A DNA stretch of 37,920 nucleotides from a virus, in IMG/VR virus record IMGVR_UViG_3300010371_001396, positions 1-37,920 of that record; one strand, given 5' to 3'. Position numbers and translations under genes: made by a program. Under the pieces are notes generated by a model. The model was not told where the DNA came from. It did not search any database and worked only from the letters and a program-made list of their open reading frames with translations. Positions 31,461 to 37,920 of the stretch are shown piece after piece; within the stretch, counting starts at the first letter, position 1, and each line of letters opens with the position of its first letter.

Positions 31461-31540
31461 TTGGCCCCGCCGGAGGTTTCGAGCCTCCGCTAATGAAAAT
31501 CTCAAAACATTAGTGCCTCATGGCATCGGGCGTGGCGGTA
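31461..31540 (-). ncRNA. Cloverleaf-like structured element (degenerate tRNA-like)
   Basis: The 122-bp gap between the DUF3164 and DUF4406 genes is GC-rich and highly structured. On the - strand, in order: a closing stem (TACCGCC with GGCGGGG, six of seven pairs), TGCC-ATGA-GGCA, CTAATG/CATTAG with a 12-base loop, GGAGG-CTCGAAA-CCTCC like a T arm, then the end of the closing stem and, close after it, CCA. The order matches a tRNA, but the middle loop is too long, the variable region is one base, position 8 is not T and the D arm lacks GG. It may be a tRNA remnant, a regulatory RNA or a processing signal. Confidence 0.45.
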
Positions 31541-31556
31541 AACAGCAGCCGCCAGT

Positions 31557-32183
31557 TTAAATGCTGCTAAAGTTTAGGTCTATGCTTTTGTATTTACCCT
31601 CTTCATCCTTAGCAGATACACGATAGTATGTTTTGCTATCAGGTCTACGTATGCTTTGCTCCAATAAATCCAAAGCCTCCTGAAACAATTTGTTTTTAAT
31701 TTTTTGGCGATGTTTTAATAAGCTTAAAACCTTCTTAGCATCCAACGAGCCTTTAGTATTTGTAAAAGCACTATCAACAAGCTCTTTTACAAACTCATCG
31801 CTTGCAGTAAGGTTCTTTTTCAGAAACTCGTCAAGCTTCTCTTTACATAGTTTAATAAGCACATCGTCAAACTCAATGCGCTCATTAATACTTACTTCCA
31901 CTTTAATACTGCGGTCTACATTATACCAAGTAAAATTGCCTTTACGCTCTTTATCTTCTCCATTAGCAGCTTTAACAGATTTTCTAAGTACTTCCTGGCT
32001 TGTGCTTTTAACGTACTCTTTAAATTCAGCTATCGACTGTTGTATAGCAAGTGCCTTGGTAGCAATTTTAAAAGCGTGCTTCTCTTTAAAGCGCTCGGTA
32101 TCATTTATGCGGTTAAACGGAATGTTTATACCTGCTTCATCTTTCCAAAATTGGTCGGTCTTTTTTTGTTCTGTTATATTCAT
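31557..32183 (-). CDS. DUF3164 family protein
   Basis: The 208-aa protein has the layout of DUF3164 proteins, which are widespread in Mu-like phages: a N-terminal segment with FWKDEAGINIPFNRIN, a long helix, a beta hairpin with NFTWYNVDRSIKVEVSI (about 83-99), then helices and a C-terminal strand with YYRVSAKDEEGKYKSIDLNF. The function is unknown; in other transposable phages it is an early gene, as here. It follows the 84-aa gene by 10 bases. Confidence 0.78.
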   Translation of the reverse strand: MNITEQKKTDQFWKDEAGINIPFNRINDTERFKEKHAFKIATKALAIQQSIAEFKEYVKSTSQEVLRKSVKAANGEDKERKGNFTWYNVDRSIKVEVSINERIEFDDVLIKLCKEKLDEFLKKNLTASDEFVKELVDSAFTNTKGSLDAKKVLSLLKHRQKIKNKLFQEALDLLEQSIRRPDSKTYYRVSAKDEEGKYKSIDLNFSSI

Positions 32184-32193
32184 GGTTTATTTT

Positions 32194-32448
32194 TTAATTA
32201 TTTGATGTGCGTTTTACTTCTGTTATTTTTTCGTAAAAGTTCAGGTCTTCCCCATATCCCAGTATAGGTTCTCCGGCTTGTACATTTTTTATTTTAAATC
32301 TTATAGTTGATAGCTTAACACTTAATGCGTTTTTGTCAGCTACTATTTTACCTCTGTCCGGGTTATCAAAATTTTTCACAAGCCAGTTAGCGTAAAAATC
32401 AATCTTGTCTTTAATCGCTTGCTCCTGTATTCTCAATTCGTTAAGCAT
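32194..32448 (-). CDS. Small helical hypothetical protein
   Basis: The 84-aa protein has an N-terminal coiled-coil segment (LNELRIQEQAIKDKIDFYAN) and a C-terminal part ending EPILGYGEDLNFYEKITEV. No motif is recognised. Its start overlaps the stop of the DnaA-like gene by 8 bases, so it is probably translated in a coupled way with it. It may be a partner of the neighbouring replication proteins. Confidence 0.55.
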   Translation of the reverse strand: MLNELRIQEQAIKDKIDFYANWLVKNFDNPDRGKIVADKNALSVKLSTIRFKIKNVQAGEPILGYGEDLNFYEKITEVKRTSNN

Positions 32449-32827
32449 AATATGTTTGTATTAGTTTGGTGTGGATGCTTTTAAATAAATTATTGTTGTT
32501 TCGCATATATTGGGCCTCTGTGTAAGAGTGTAGAACAGTGCAATGGTCTCTGTTTATATATGCGCCAAGCTGCTCAAGGGTAGCTGATGCTCCAACCTTT
32601 TCTTTAGCTATTAAAATAAACATCCGTCTTGCAAATACATTTGCGTGTTTATTACTTCCTTCAAAATCTTCAACGGTTACACTACACGCATCAATAACAC
32701 GTTGCTTTAATAAAATCAAGTCGTTTTCATTAAACTTTTTTCGTTCACATTCGCTACATACAAACTCATGCGTTTGTAGTATTTTCATTATTTCGGTAGC
32801 CAATTGATGTATGTTTATTTTACTCAT
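32441..32827 (-). CDS. DnaA domain IV-like DNA-binding protein
   Basis: The 128-aa protein consists largely of the DNA-binding domain of DnaA. Residues 65-105 contain FARRMFILIAKEKVGA and the signature RDHCTVLH (93-100), equivalent to the DnaA box-binding motif RDHTTVLH. There is no ATPase domain, and the N-terminal 60 residues carry a CSEC pair (24-27) of unknown role. A protein with only this domain might bind phage or host DnaA boxes, to direct replication or interfere with host initiation. Its stop overlaps the next gene by 8 bases and its start the previous by 8. Confidence 0.85.
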   Translation of the reverse strand: MSKINIHQLATEIMKILQTHEFVCSECERKKFNENDLILLKQRVIDACSVTVEDFEGSNKHANVFARRMFILIAKEKVGASATLEQLGAYINRDHCTVLHSYTEAQYMRNNNNLFKSIHTKLIQTYYA

Positions 32828-33230
32828 GTATTGCTATGTTTATTTTGTTGCGCTCTTTTTTTATCTCTTCTGTTAACACCTTTTTTATTTCGTTCCTAAC
32901 CCACACATTAGGCAGTATTTTCAATTTTGTTGGCTCGTGGTAATCAATGTATATTTCAATAGCCGCTCTTCTTACGTTGCCTGTTAAGGGCAATTCTAAC
33001 TCTTCAATAGGCGCATATTTCAAATAGGCTGTGTCCCTAATCTCCCATTGGTTTTTCCACCAGTTCCAAAACATGCCACATTTAGATGTTGCATCAATAA
33101 GCGTAGCATCATTTATAAAATAAAAATGCATCCACTCATACCCGGCATCCATAATTATTTTACAGTATGCCAGTTCTGTTAGCCCAAAGGCTTCACAGAT
33201 GATTTGTTTATTTTTCTGTTTGTTTGTCAT
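32820..33230 (-). CDS. Hypothetical early protein between ATPase and DnaA-like genes
   Basis: The 136-aa protein is unrecognised. It has an N-terminal helical part (NKQIICEAFGLTEL, residues 7-20), an aromatic central segment with YEWMHFYFINDATLIDA and FWNWWKNQWEIRD, and a charged C-terminal helix (EIKKVLTEEIKKERNKI). The aromatic-rich centre could form a protein-protein interface. It overlaps the RecA-like ATPase gene by 23 bases and the DnaA-like gene by 8, so the three are translated together. Confidence 0.55.
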   Translation of the reverse strand: MTNKQKNKQIICEAFGLTELAYCKIIMDAGYEWMHFYFINDATLIDATSKCGMFWNWWKNQWEIRDTAYLKYAPIEELELPLTGNVRRAAIEIYIDYHEPTKLKILPNVWVRNEIKKVLTEEIKKERNKINIAIHE

Positions 33231-33846
33231 TTAAACCCCAATATTTTGTTGCTCCTTCATCCCAAATAGTATAGTATCCTCCAGCGTTGTACCTTCCCTG
33301 ACTTATAGCCCTGAAGCCTTCAACCCAAATTTTTAAATCGGCGTAGTAGCGTACATCTTCTGCTACTTTACCCTTTGGGCTTTTTCCTTCTACCTGGCTG
33401 ATAAAGATTAGAAGCCTTGTGTATTGGTACTTCTCTTTAAAAGCAGCAAATTCGGCTTTTGTAAATCGTGCAGCCTGTATGCTGTCGAATATTACTACTC
33501 GTGGAGATTTGCGTTTGCTTAATCTTATGTCAACCTCTTTTAAACTTTCAGAACCTATAAGAACATTTTTTTTTACTTCCTCAATACCATGCTTGCGTAT
33601 GCTGTCTTGTAATGTTTTTCTCGTACCCTCTTCAAACGAGTCGAAAAATATTTTACCTATGTTCAGCGTTGCAAGCTCTTTCATCAACTCCATGATAAAA
33701 CTTGTTTTGCCGTTAGTGCTTCCACCTGCTATAAACCATATTCCGGTTGTTTCAGGATTACTAAACGCCTCTACCCACTTTGGCCGCCACTGTAATGTGG
33801 CATAGTTCATCTTTAATATTTCACTTGGCGAATAAGCTCTTGACAT
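33208..33846 (-). CDS. RecA-like P-loop ATPase
   Basis: The 212-aa protein has a clean Walker A motif, GGSTNGKTS (residues 41-49), and Walker B RVVIFDSIQ (116-124, Asp121), followed by a sensor-like LLIFISQVEG and a C-terminal strand region. The fold is RecA/DnaB/RadA-like. It lies directly after MuB and is a second ATPase of the transposition/replication block, absent from Mu itself. It may load or move a helicase or remodel the transpososome; this is inference. Its N-terminus contains YATLQWRPKWVEAF, where an interaction surface could lie. Confidence 0.8.
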   Translation of the reverse strand: MSRAYSPSEILKMNYATLQWRPKWVEAFSNPETTGIWFIAGGSTNGKTSFIMELMKELATLNIGKIFFDSFEEGTRKTLQDSIRKHGIEEVKKNVLIGSESLKEVDIRLSKRKSPRVVIFDSIQAARFTKAEFAAFKEKYQYTRLLIFISQVEGKSPKGKVAEDVRYYADLKIWVEGFRAISQGRYNAGGYYTIWDEGATKYWGLNDKQTEK

Positions 33847-33851
33847 ATATT

Positions 33852-34772
33852 TTATCGTAGCACCTCTCTTTTAATTAATCGTTTCATTAACCTAAAATCT
33901 TCTACATAAGAAATCATTACTTCTTTTGTGCCTTTAGCTGTTTTTACTTGGGTTGGCTTTTCTGTTTTTTTAAGTTCACTCCAAATTTGACCTTGTTTAA
34001 GTGGGTCAATCACACCGTTAGCTCCACATATATCATACACCTCTTTTTCAGATGCACCACGTAACGATATATACGTTCTGCCAAAGCGGCTTTCCAATTC
34101 GTCAAAGCCTTTTTTATTCAGGCGCACACCGTTTTTAATCTCTTTTTTAAGGTTTTCTGTACCGTTTAGTATTAATCCTAAACACTCTTCTGTTCTGTTG
34201 TATAATGGTATCAACGTGCGAAGAGCAGCCGGGCGAAGTTTATCTCCTTCGTCAATGATGAGTAAAGGTTTTTCAAAACTCATATCGTTGAAGTATCCGC
34301 AAATAATGTCAGTTAATTCAGCAATTGTTTTATAACCTTTTTCTAAGGCTTGCGCACCAACTGTTTTGCTTGCCAGTTTAATTAAGAATTGGCGAGCACT
34401 CCATTCTTCGGCCTGAATATAAACTACCGTTCCAGTTCTGTCCTTGTTGTATAAATCCTCCAACGTAGCAGATTTACAGGCTCCAGCCTTTTCACTAATT
34501 GCAAACCACATCCCCTCTGCTTTAGCATCATTAAAAACACTTGCAATGCGGCGGTAGTTGCCAATGCTTTCAACTAAGTTCCAGTTGCTTTCTCTGTAGC
34601 CAAGTTCGTTTGCTATTTTTTGAAGCATCTGAGCCTCATTTGCGCCGTATTTACCACGCATGATAGTGCTTAAAGATGCCTCGCTTATATTAGCTCTACG
34701 TGCTACTGCTGCGTAGCTACCAAGCTTTGTTTTCCATTGCTCTACATGCTGTATGATGCTATTTCTGTTCAT
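33852..34772 (-). CDS. MuB-like transposition ATPase (AAA) with N-terminal HTH
   Basis: The 306-aa protein has an N-terminal helix-turn-helix (YAAVARRANISEASLSTIMRG, residues about 20-40) followed by an AAA ATPase core. Walker A is at 93-101 (SEKAGACKS) and Walker B at 171-177 (LIIDEGD). In Mu, MuB chooses the transposition target, delivers it to MuA and stimulates strand transfer. Here the Gly that normally precedes the P-loop Lys is Cys99 (codon TGT), a departure from G-x-x-x-x-G-K-S/T. A sensor-like LILNGTEN (about 199-206) follows. It lies 18 bases after MuA. Confidence 0.87.
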   Translation of the reverse strand: MNRNSIIQHVEQWKTKLGSYAAVARRANISEASLSTIMRGKYGANEAQMLQKIANELGYRESNWNLVESIGNYRRIASVFNDAKAEGMWFAISEKAGACKSATLEDLYNKDRTGTVVYIQAEEWSARQFLIKLASKTVGAQALEKGYKTIAELTDIICGYFNDMSFEKPLLIIDEGDKLRPAALRTLIPLYNRTEECLGLILNGTENLKKEIKNGVRLNKKGFDELESRFGRTYISLRGASEKEVYDICGANGVIDPLKQGQIWSELKKTEKPTQVKTAKGTKEVMISYVEDFRLMKRLIKREVLR

Positions 34773-34790
34773 TTTTTTGAGATTTTATTT

Positions 34791-36899
34791 TTATTCGGTT
34801 GCGCCGTATTGGTTTCTTACATCATCATCTAAAATTTCGTAATCCTCTTTTGTTGTATTTGCAGCAGGTAAATTGATTACTTGCTTTTTGCGAGGCAATT
34901 TGTGTTCGTTGCGTGTATTTTTATGCTGGCCGTTGCTGTCAACTAAAATCAATTTGGTTAGTGTGTCGTTTAGTTGAGGGTTTTCAATAAATGTTTTCTC
35001 AACTAATTGGTGATTATGCGTAGCTCTTTCAATAATTGATTGCTCAAGCTGCTTATTATAATCACGTACTTTTTGTAATTGTTCTGCGTCTCCGTCTTTT
35101 CGGTCATACAAGGCCATTGGCTGTATGTATTTAGATGTCAATTCAAAACGATATGTGCCTACTATTTCTTTTACTCGGCGAGAAGATGCATCTGTATTAG
35201 CATTTAGCACAAGTACAGAGCTTAGGTCTTCGGGGTCATATTTTACAGCCCAGTCAACATAACCAAGCTCTCTAAATTTTTGGTCAAACGAATCAAAGGT
35301 TATTGTTTCGCCCAATAAGGTTACATTTAAACCGCTTGGCTGCAGGCGGTTAGTAAATTGATGAGTGTCGCCAAACAAGTATAAATAATCGCTGTTTTCA
35401 AGTGGTAAACGGTCTTGCTCGTGTAGGTTTTCAAAACGCTCTACATATTCGCTTATTTTTTCTGAGCGTTCCATTTCAATTATGCGTTTAATTTGGTCTC
35501 GGCATCCTTGTTCATCAGGGAAAGTGTGGCGTATTTTATTTAAAAAATCGGCGTTAGGTTGGTTGTCTTTATTTGAGGTAACTCCAAAGCCCGACCAGTT
35601 TTTAAAATACAACTGGCACTTTCTGTTCATGTGTAAAAAATATGGCTCAATTACTTTGGCTTTAGAGTTCTTTACTTGCGCAGGTGTAAAGTGCTTTGTC
35701 ATTGCTTCGTATAGCGTAGCCATTTTATTTAGCGCATATCTATCGCTTTGTACTTGCAATGGTTTGTATCTGCTGCCAAATAGCTCACGAGTATGGTTTG
35801 CTGCATTACGCATAGCCTCACGTATCAAATCAGGTGTTTCGTGCGTTCCTATGGCATAACCTATTGGGTATTTTATTCCGGCAACAGGGTCAAGCACAAT
35901 CACTACATTTAATCGGTTGTGGTAAGTAATACGTTGGTGGCCTTTTTCGTCTCGTTCTGTTTTTTGATATAATAGCTCGGCATCCCATCCATCAATAGTC
36001 CAATACGACATTGATGCGGTTGGCGCACTACGTTTAACCTGCATGCTTTTTGTGTTGCGAAATTTCGTTTCACCTTTTGCCCCGGCAAAAACGTACAACC
36101 CAAACTCTTTACGATAATTGGCAACCGTAGCTGCTGTGATATCTTTCCAACCAAGTTGTTTGGCAGCAGTGTTGTATAACAATTCTATTTGCTCATTATT
36201 AAAGTTGTTGTGCTTACGCATCAACTCCTCAAGCATAGCCTTATTTACATCAGATTTTACTTTAGCGGCGTTTTGGTTTTTATTACGGCCATCTATAACA
36301 TACGGATAACCTTCCTTCATATACTCAGCAAGTGCAACGCCAAGCTTCCTTTCATTTTTTGGCAACGTGTGCTGTGCGCCACTGTATTTTTGCTTTAAAA
36401 CATCGTTAAAAGCATTGCAATCGTTAACAACAGTTGCCCAAACACCACGAGTCGGGCGGTTTTTTTGTTTACGCATCGCTTTACGGTTCAAAAACAAGGC
36501 GTTTAAGGCGTTTAAAACAGATGCGTTAAGCGTATATTGGCTTATTTGAGACTGAGTAAGATGGGTTTCATCAACATTTCTATGAGTTTCAAACCATACA
36601 CGGGCTTTACCATCAATGGCAAAATGCTCTTCCATTGGGTTGTGTTCTGTCTTTGGGTTGCCAAACTTGTTTATTAACTGCTCTTGATGTTCGTAAACCT
36701 CTTGCCACCTTATCAAAACGTCTTTATTTTTGCCACCACCTTTACGTAAAACAAAATTTGAATTACGGAGAGCCCTCTTTTTATATGCGTCGTAACTAAA
36801 CAAGCACAAACTATCGCTAACTTTTTTATCTTCATCAGATACCAAGTAGCAAAGGCGAACACCAACTTCGTTGTTATATGTTATGTAAGGGCTTAACAT
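34791..36899 (-). CDS. MuA-like DDE transposase
   Basis: The 702-aa protein catalyses strand transfer for integration and replicative transposition. An N-terminal region (about 1-290) is expected to bind phage ends. The catalytic core is of the rve type: first Asp in YWTIDGWDAEL (Asp303), second in LQVQSDRYAL (Asp386) and the Glu in KVIEPYF (Glu418), all spaced as in Mu-type transposases. After the core comes the Mu-type beta barrel (SFDQKFRELGYVDWAVKYDP at about 540-560) and a charged C-terminus (about 610-702) likely to contact MuB. The gene directly follows a small HTH gene and precedes MuB. Confidence 0.95.
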   Translation of the reverse strand: MLSPYITYNNEVGVRLCYLVSDEDKKVSDSLCLFSYDAYKKRALRNSNFVLRKGGGKNKDVLIRWQEVYEHQEQLINKFGNPKTEHNPMEEHFAIDGKARVWFETHRNVDETHLTQSQISQYTLNASVLNALNALFLNRKAMRKQKNRPTRGVWATVVNDCNAFNDVLKQKYSGAQHTLPKNERKLGVALAEYMKEGYPYVIDGRNKNQNAAKVKSDVNKAMLEELMRKHNNFNNEQIELLYNTAAKQLGWKDITAATVANYRKEFGLYVFAGAKGETKFRNTKSMQVKRSAPTASMSYWTIDGWDAELLYQKTERDEKGHQRITYHNRLNVVIVLDPVAGIKYPIGYAIGTHETPDLIREAMRNAANHTRELFGSRYKPLQVQSDRYALNKMATLYEAMTKHFTPAQVKNSKAKVIEPYFLHMNRKCQLYFKNWSGFGVTSNKDNQPNADFLNKIRHTFPDEQGCRDQIKRIIEMERSEKISEYVERFENLHEQDRLPLENSDYLYLFGDTHQFTNRLQPSGLNVTLLGETITFDSFDQKFRELGYVDWAVKYDPEDLSSVLVLNANTDASSRRVKEIVGTYRFELTSKYIQPMALYDRKDGDAEQLQKVRDYNKQLEQSIIERATHNHQLVEKTFIENPQLNDTLTKLILVDSNGQHKNTRNEHKLPRKKQVINLPAANTTKEDYEILDDDVRNQYGATE

Positions 36900-36907
36900 C
36901 TTTAATT

Positions 36908-37135
36908 TTATTCTTGGTCTAAAAGTTCAGCGTCCAGTCGGGCGTTTAGTTTTTCGTTATTGGCTATAATTATTTTAGCCCCCTTAACTATTTTTTTGGC
37001 TATACGGGTTTTAGCAGTTATCTGACCTGATGATATTAAGCGCACATATTCTCTACTGCAACCCACTCTGCGTGTAATTAGGTTAAGCTCCCGGGTGCTT
37101 AACTTTTTTTTAGGTTCTGTTTCGTGTTGGCCCAT
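36908..37135 (-). CDS. Small HTH protein (Ner/Cro-like)
   Basis: I place the start at the ATG at 37135 (MGQHETEPKKK, 75 aa); the longer form from 37186 would run over its own promoter. The protein is very basic, with a helix-turn-helix-like segment (ITRRVGCSREYVRLISSGQI, about residues 19-38) and a basic helix afterwards. As the first gene of the leftward early operon opposite the repressor, it occupies the position of ner in Mu, which turns down both early and repressor transcription. Confidence in the DNA-binding call is moderate. Confidence 0.72.
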   Translation of the reverse strand: MGQHETEPKKKLSTRELNLITRRVGCSREYVRLISSGQITAKTRIAKKIVKGAKIIIANNEKLNARLDAELLDQE

Positions 37136-37154
37136 TTTTTTTATTATATATTTG
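37127..37154 (+). promoter_or_regulatory. Promoter for the repressor gene (TTG-N17-TATATTTG)
   Basis: TTG at 37127-37129 and TATATTTG at 37147-37154 are 17 bases apart, within the Bacteroidota promoter range. Transcription would start near 37160 and run right to the repressor ATG at 37207, giving a leader of about 45 bases. TATATTTG is the exact TAnnTTTG consensus. The start of transcription would meet that of the opposite promoter. Confidence 0.6.
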
Positions 37155-37166
37155 TTGTAGGTTCTG

Positions 37167-37196
37167 CAAATATAGTCAAGAAACATAACCTGTCAA
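37167..37196 (-). promoter_or_regulatory. Early lytic promoter (TTG-N19-TATATTTG) with GTCAAG direct repeats
   Basis: Read on the - strand, TTG (37196-37194), 19 bases, then TATATTTG (37174-37167) is an ideal Bacteroidota promoter pointing to the Ner-like gene. It overlaps two direct repeats GTCAAG (37175-37180 and 37192-37197, + strand view). Together with the + strand TATATTTG 12 bases away it forms an inverted repeat TATATTTG-N12-CAAATATA (37147-37174), which may be the repressor or Ner operator. Confidence 0.72.
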
Positions 37197-37206
37197 GTAT
37201 TATAAC

Positions 37207-37920
37207 ATGAAAAATAACAAACTTTCATCTAACTTATTGATTTTAAGGCAAAAAAAATCTATTAGTCAGGACACTTTAGCCAAGTTTTTAAACATAAGTC
37301 GCACTACAATTACCAATTACGAAGGTGGTTTGAGCGAACCTGACTACGAAAAACTAATACTAATTGCCAAGTATTTTGACATTTCTCTTGATGATTTGCT
37401 TACTAAAGACCTGAGCAAGGCTAAAAGCCATGAGCCATCAGGAGCGGCAGATATAGTTCACGAACCTTCCGCCATTTATAAGTTAAAGACGGATAAAAAC
37501 AAGGAGGTACAATCAATACCGCTATATTCAATAGAAGTAGCGGCGGGTATAGTTCAGTTGTTTAGAGACCATGCTCCAACAAAAGAGTATATAACTATTC
37601 CAAATCTTCCAAAATCTGATGGTGCATTATATGTAACTGGGGATTCAATGTACCCTTTATTAAAAAGCGGGGATATTGTAATTTATAAGCAAATAAATGA
37701 TATTGCTAATTGCATATTTGTTTGGGGAGAAATGTATTTAATATGCTTTCAGATGGATGGGGGCGACTATACATCAGTTAAGTACATTCAAAAAAGCTCT
37801 ACCAAAGGGTATATAAAACTTGTAAGTCAAAACAAACACCACGATGATATGGATATACCTAGCGACAGTATTAGGGCATTGGCTTTAGTTAAGGCTAGTA
37901 TCCGAATGAATGCCATGTAA
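37207..37920 (+). CDS. Phage repressor, HTH (XRE) plus S24 LexA-like domain
   Basis: The 237-aa protein has a N-terminal XRE-type helix-turn-helix (SISQDTLAKFLNISRTTITN, residues about 18-37) and a C-terminal S24 peptidase domain with Ser147 in VTGDSMYPLLKSGDI and Lys192 in SVKYIQ. An Ala-Gly pair within VAAGIVQ (113-114) fits the LexA/CI-type autocleavage site. It should hold the prophage silent and may be inactivated on DNA damage. Its gene is opposite to the transposition operon, with 71 bases between the starts. The stop lies at the window end. Confidence 0.9.
   Translation: MKNNKLSSNLLILRQKKSISQDTLAKFLNISRTTITNYEGGLSEPDYEKLILIAKYFDISLDDLLTKDLSKAKSHEPSGAADIVHEPSAIYKLKTDKNKEVQSIPLYSIEVAAGIVQLFRDHAPTKEYITIPNLPKSDGALYVTGDSMYPLLKSGDIVIYKQINDIANCIFVWGEMYLICFQMDGGDYTSVKYIQKSSTKGYIKLVSQNKHHDDMDIPSDSIRALALVKASIRMNAM

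Noticed and set aside
31461-31540. A functional tRNA gene
   Set aside because: The fold resembles a tRNA, but the anticodon loop is too long, the variable region too short and D-arm invariants are missing. Kept only as a tRNA-like element.
37136-37186. Longer N-terminus (17 residues) of the Ner-like protein
   Set aside because: It would cover the predicted early promoter and its start site; the ATG at 37135 fits better.
1-37920. CRISPR array, insertion sequence or rRNA gene
   Set aside because: No regularly spaced repeats of CRISPR size, no IS transposase apart from the phage MuA, and no rRNA-like sequence were seen.
1-37920. Phage ends and target-site duplication
   Set aside because: The window starts and stops at stop codons of dam and the repressor; no terminal TG...CA ends or 5-bp duplication can be identified inside it.

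Overview
The window is almost an entire Mu-like (transposable, contractile-tailed) temperate phage or prophage of about 38 kb. It is drawn with its early end at the right (repressor, about 37.9 kb) and its late, modification-gene end at the left (about 1 kb). Evidence for the class is a MuA-type DDE transposase beside a MuB-type AAA ATPase, a DUF3164 protein, a GemA-like protein, a DUF935-type portal fused to a MuF domain, a gpG-like morphogenesis protein, and a full Mu-type sheath, tube, tape-measure and baseplate order. The host is most likely a member of the Bacteroidota. The DNA is AT-rich, ribosome binding sites are weak, the best promoters match TTG-N17-23-TAnnTTTG, and several protein families are of types I know from Bacteroidota phages. 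The window begins and ends exactly at stop codons, so the phage termini, attachment ends and host flanks are not visible.

Layout from right to left: (1) 37.9-36.9 kb, an S24-type repressor facing a small Cro/Ner-like HTH gene, with two face-to-face promoters between them. (2) 36.9-31.5 kb, transposition and replication: MuA, MuB, a RecA-like ATPase, an unknown protein, a DnaA domain IV-like protein and DUF3164. (3) 31.5-29.4 kb, small early genes (DUF4406, GemA-like, replisome-organizer-like, zinc-ribbon-like) and a cloverleaf-like intergenic element. (4) 29.4-27.2 kb, a diversity-generating retroelement (DGR): two tandem target genes with variable repeats VR2 and VR1, one template repeat TR, and a reverse transcriptase. 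(5) 27.3-24.5 kb, accessory genes: a 107-aa protein overlapping the RT gene, a membrane-anchored MazG-like protein, an HNH endonuclease and a lipoprotein. A strong bidirectional terminator at 24.53 kb ends this leftward block. (6) 18.8-24.5 kb on the + strand, packaging and head assembly: small and large terminase, gp36-like, portal-MuF, gpG-like and gp37-like. (7) 18.6-0.9 kb on the - strand: protease/scaffold, major capsid protein, lysis cassette (holin candidate, exported CHAP endolysin, unimolecular spanin), sheath, tube, tail chaperone with a -1 frameshift extension, tape measure, baseplate and fibres. (8) 0.8 kb to the left end, a Dam-type adenine methylase with its own promoter, in the position Mu uses for its mom modification gene.

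The most striking system is the DGR. Over 65 bp the TR and the two VRs differ at 13 positions, and all 13 are T on the + strand (A on the coding strand) in the TR. The other 48 positions are identical in all three copies. This is the signature of adenine-specific mutagenic retrohoming. No recognisable Avd gene lies in the cassette. Other points worth checking are the frameshift signals in the tail chaperone and endolysin, the facing immunity promoters, the tRNA-like structure, the divergent head operons, and a carbohydrate-binding-like module shared by two virion proteins.
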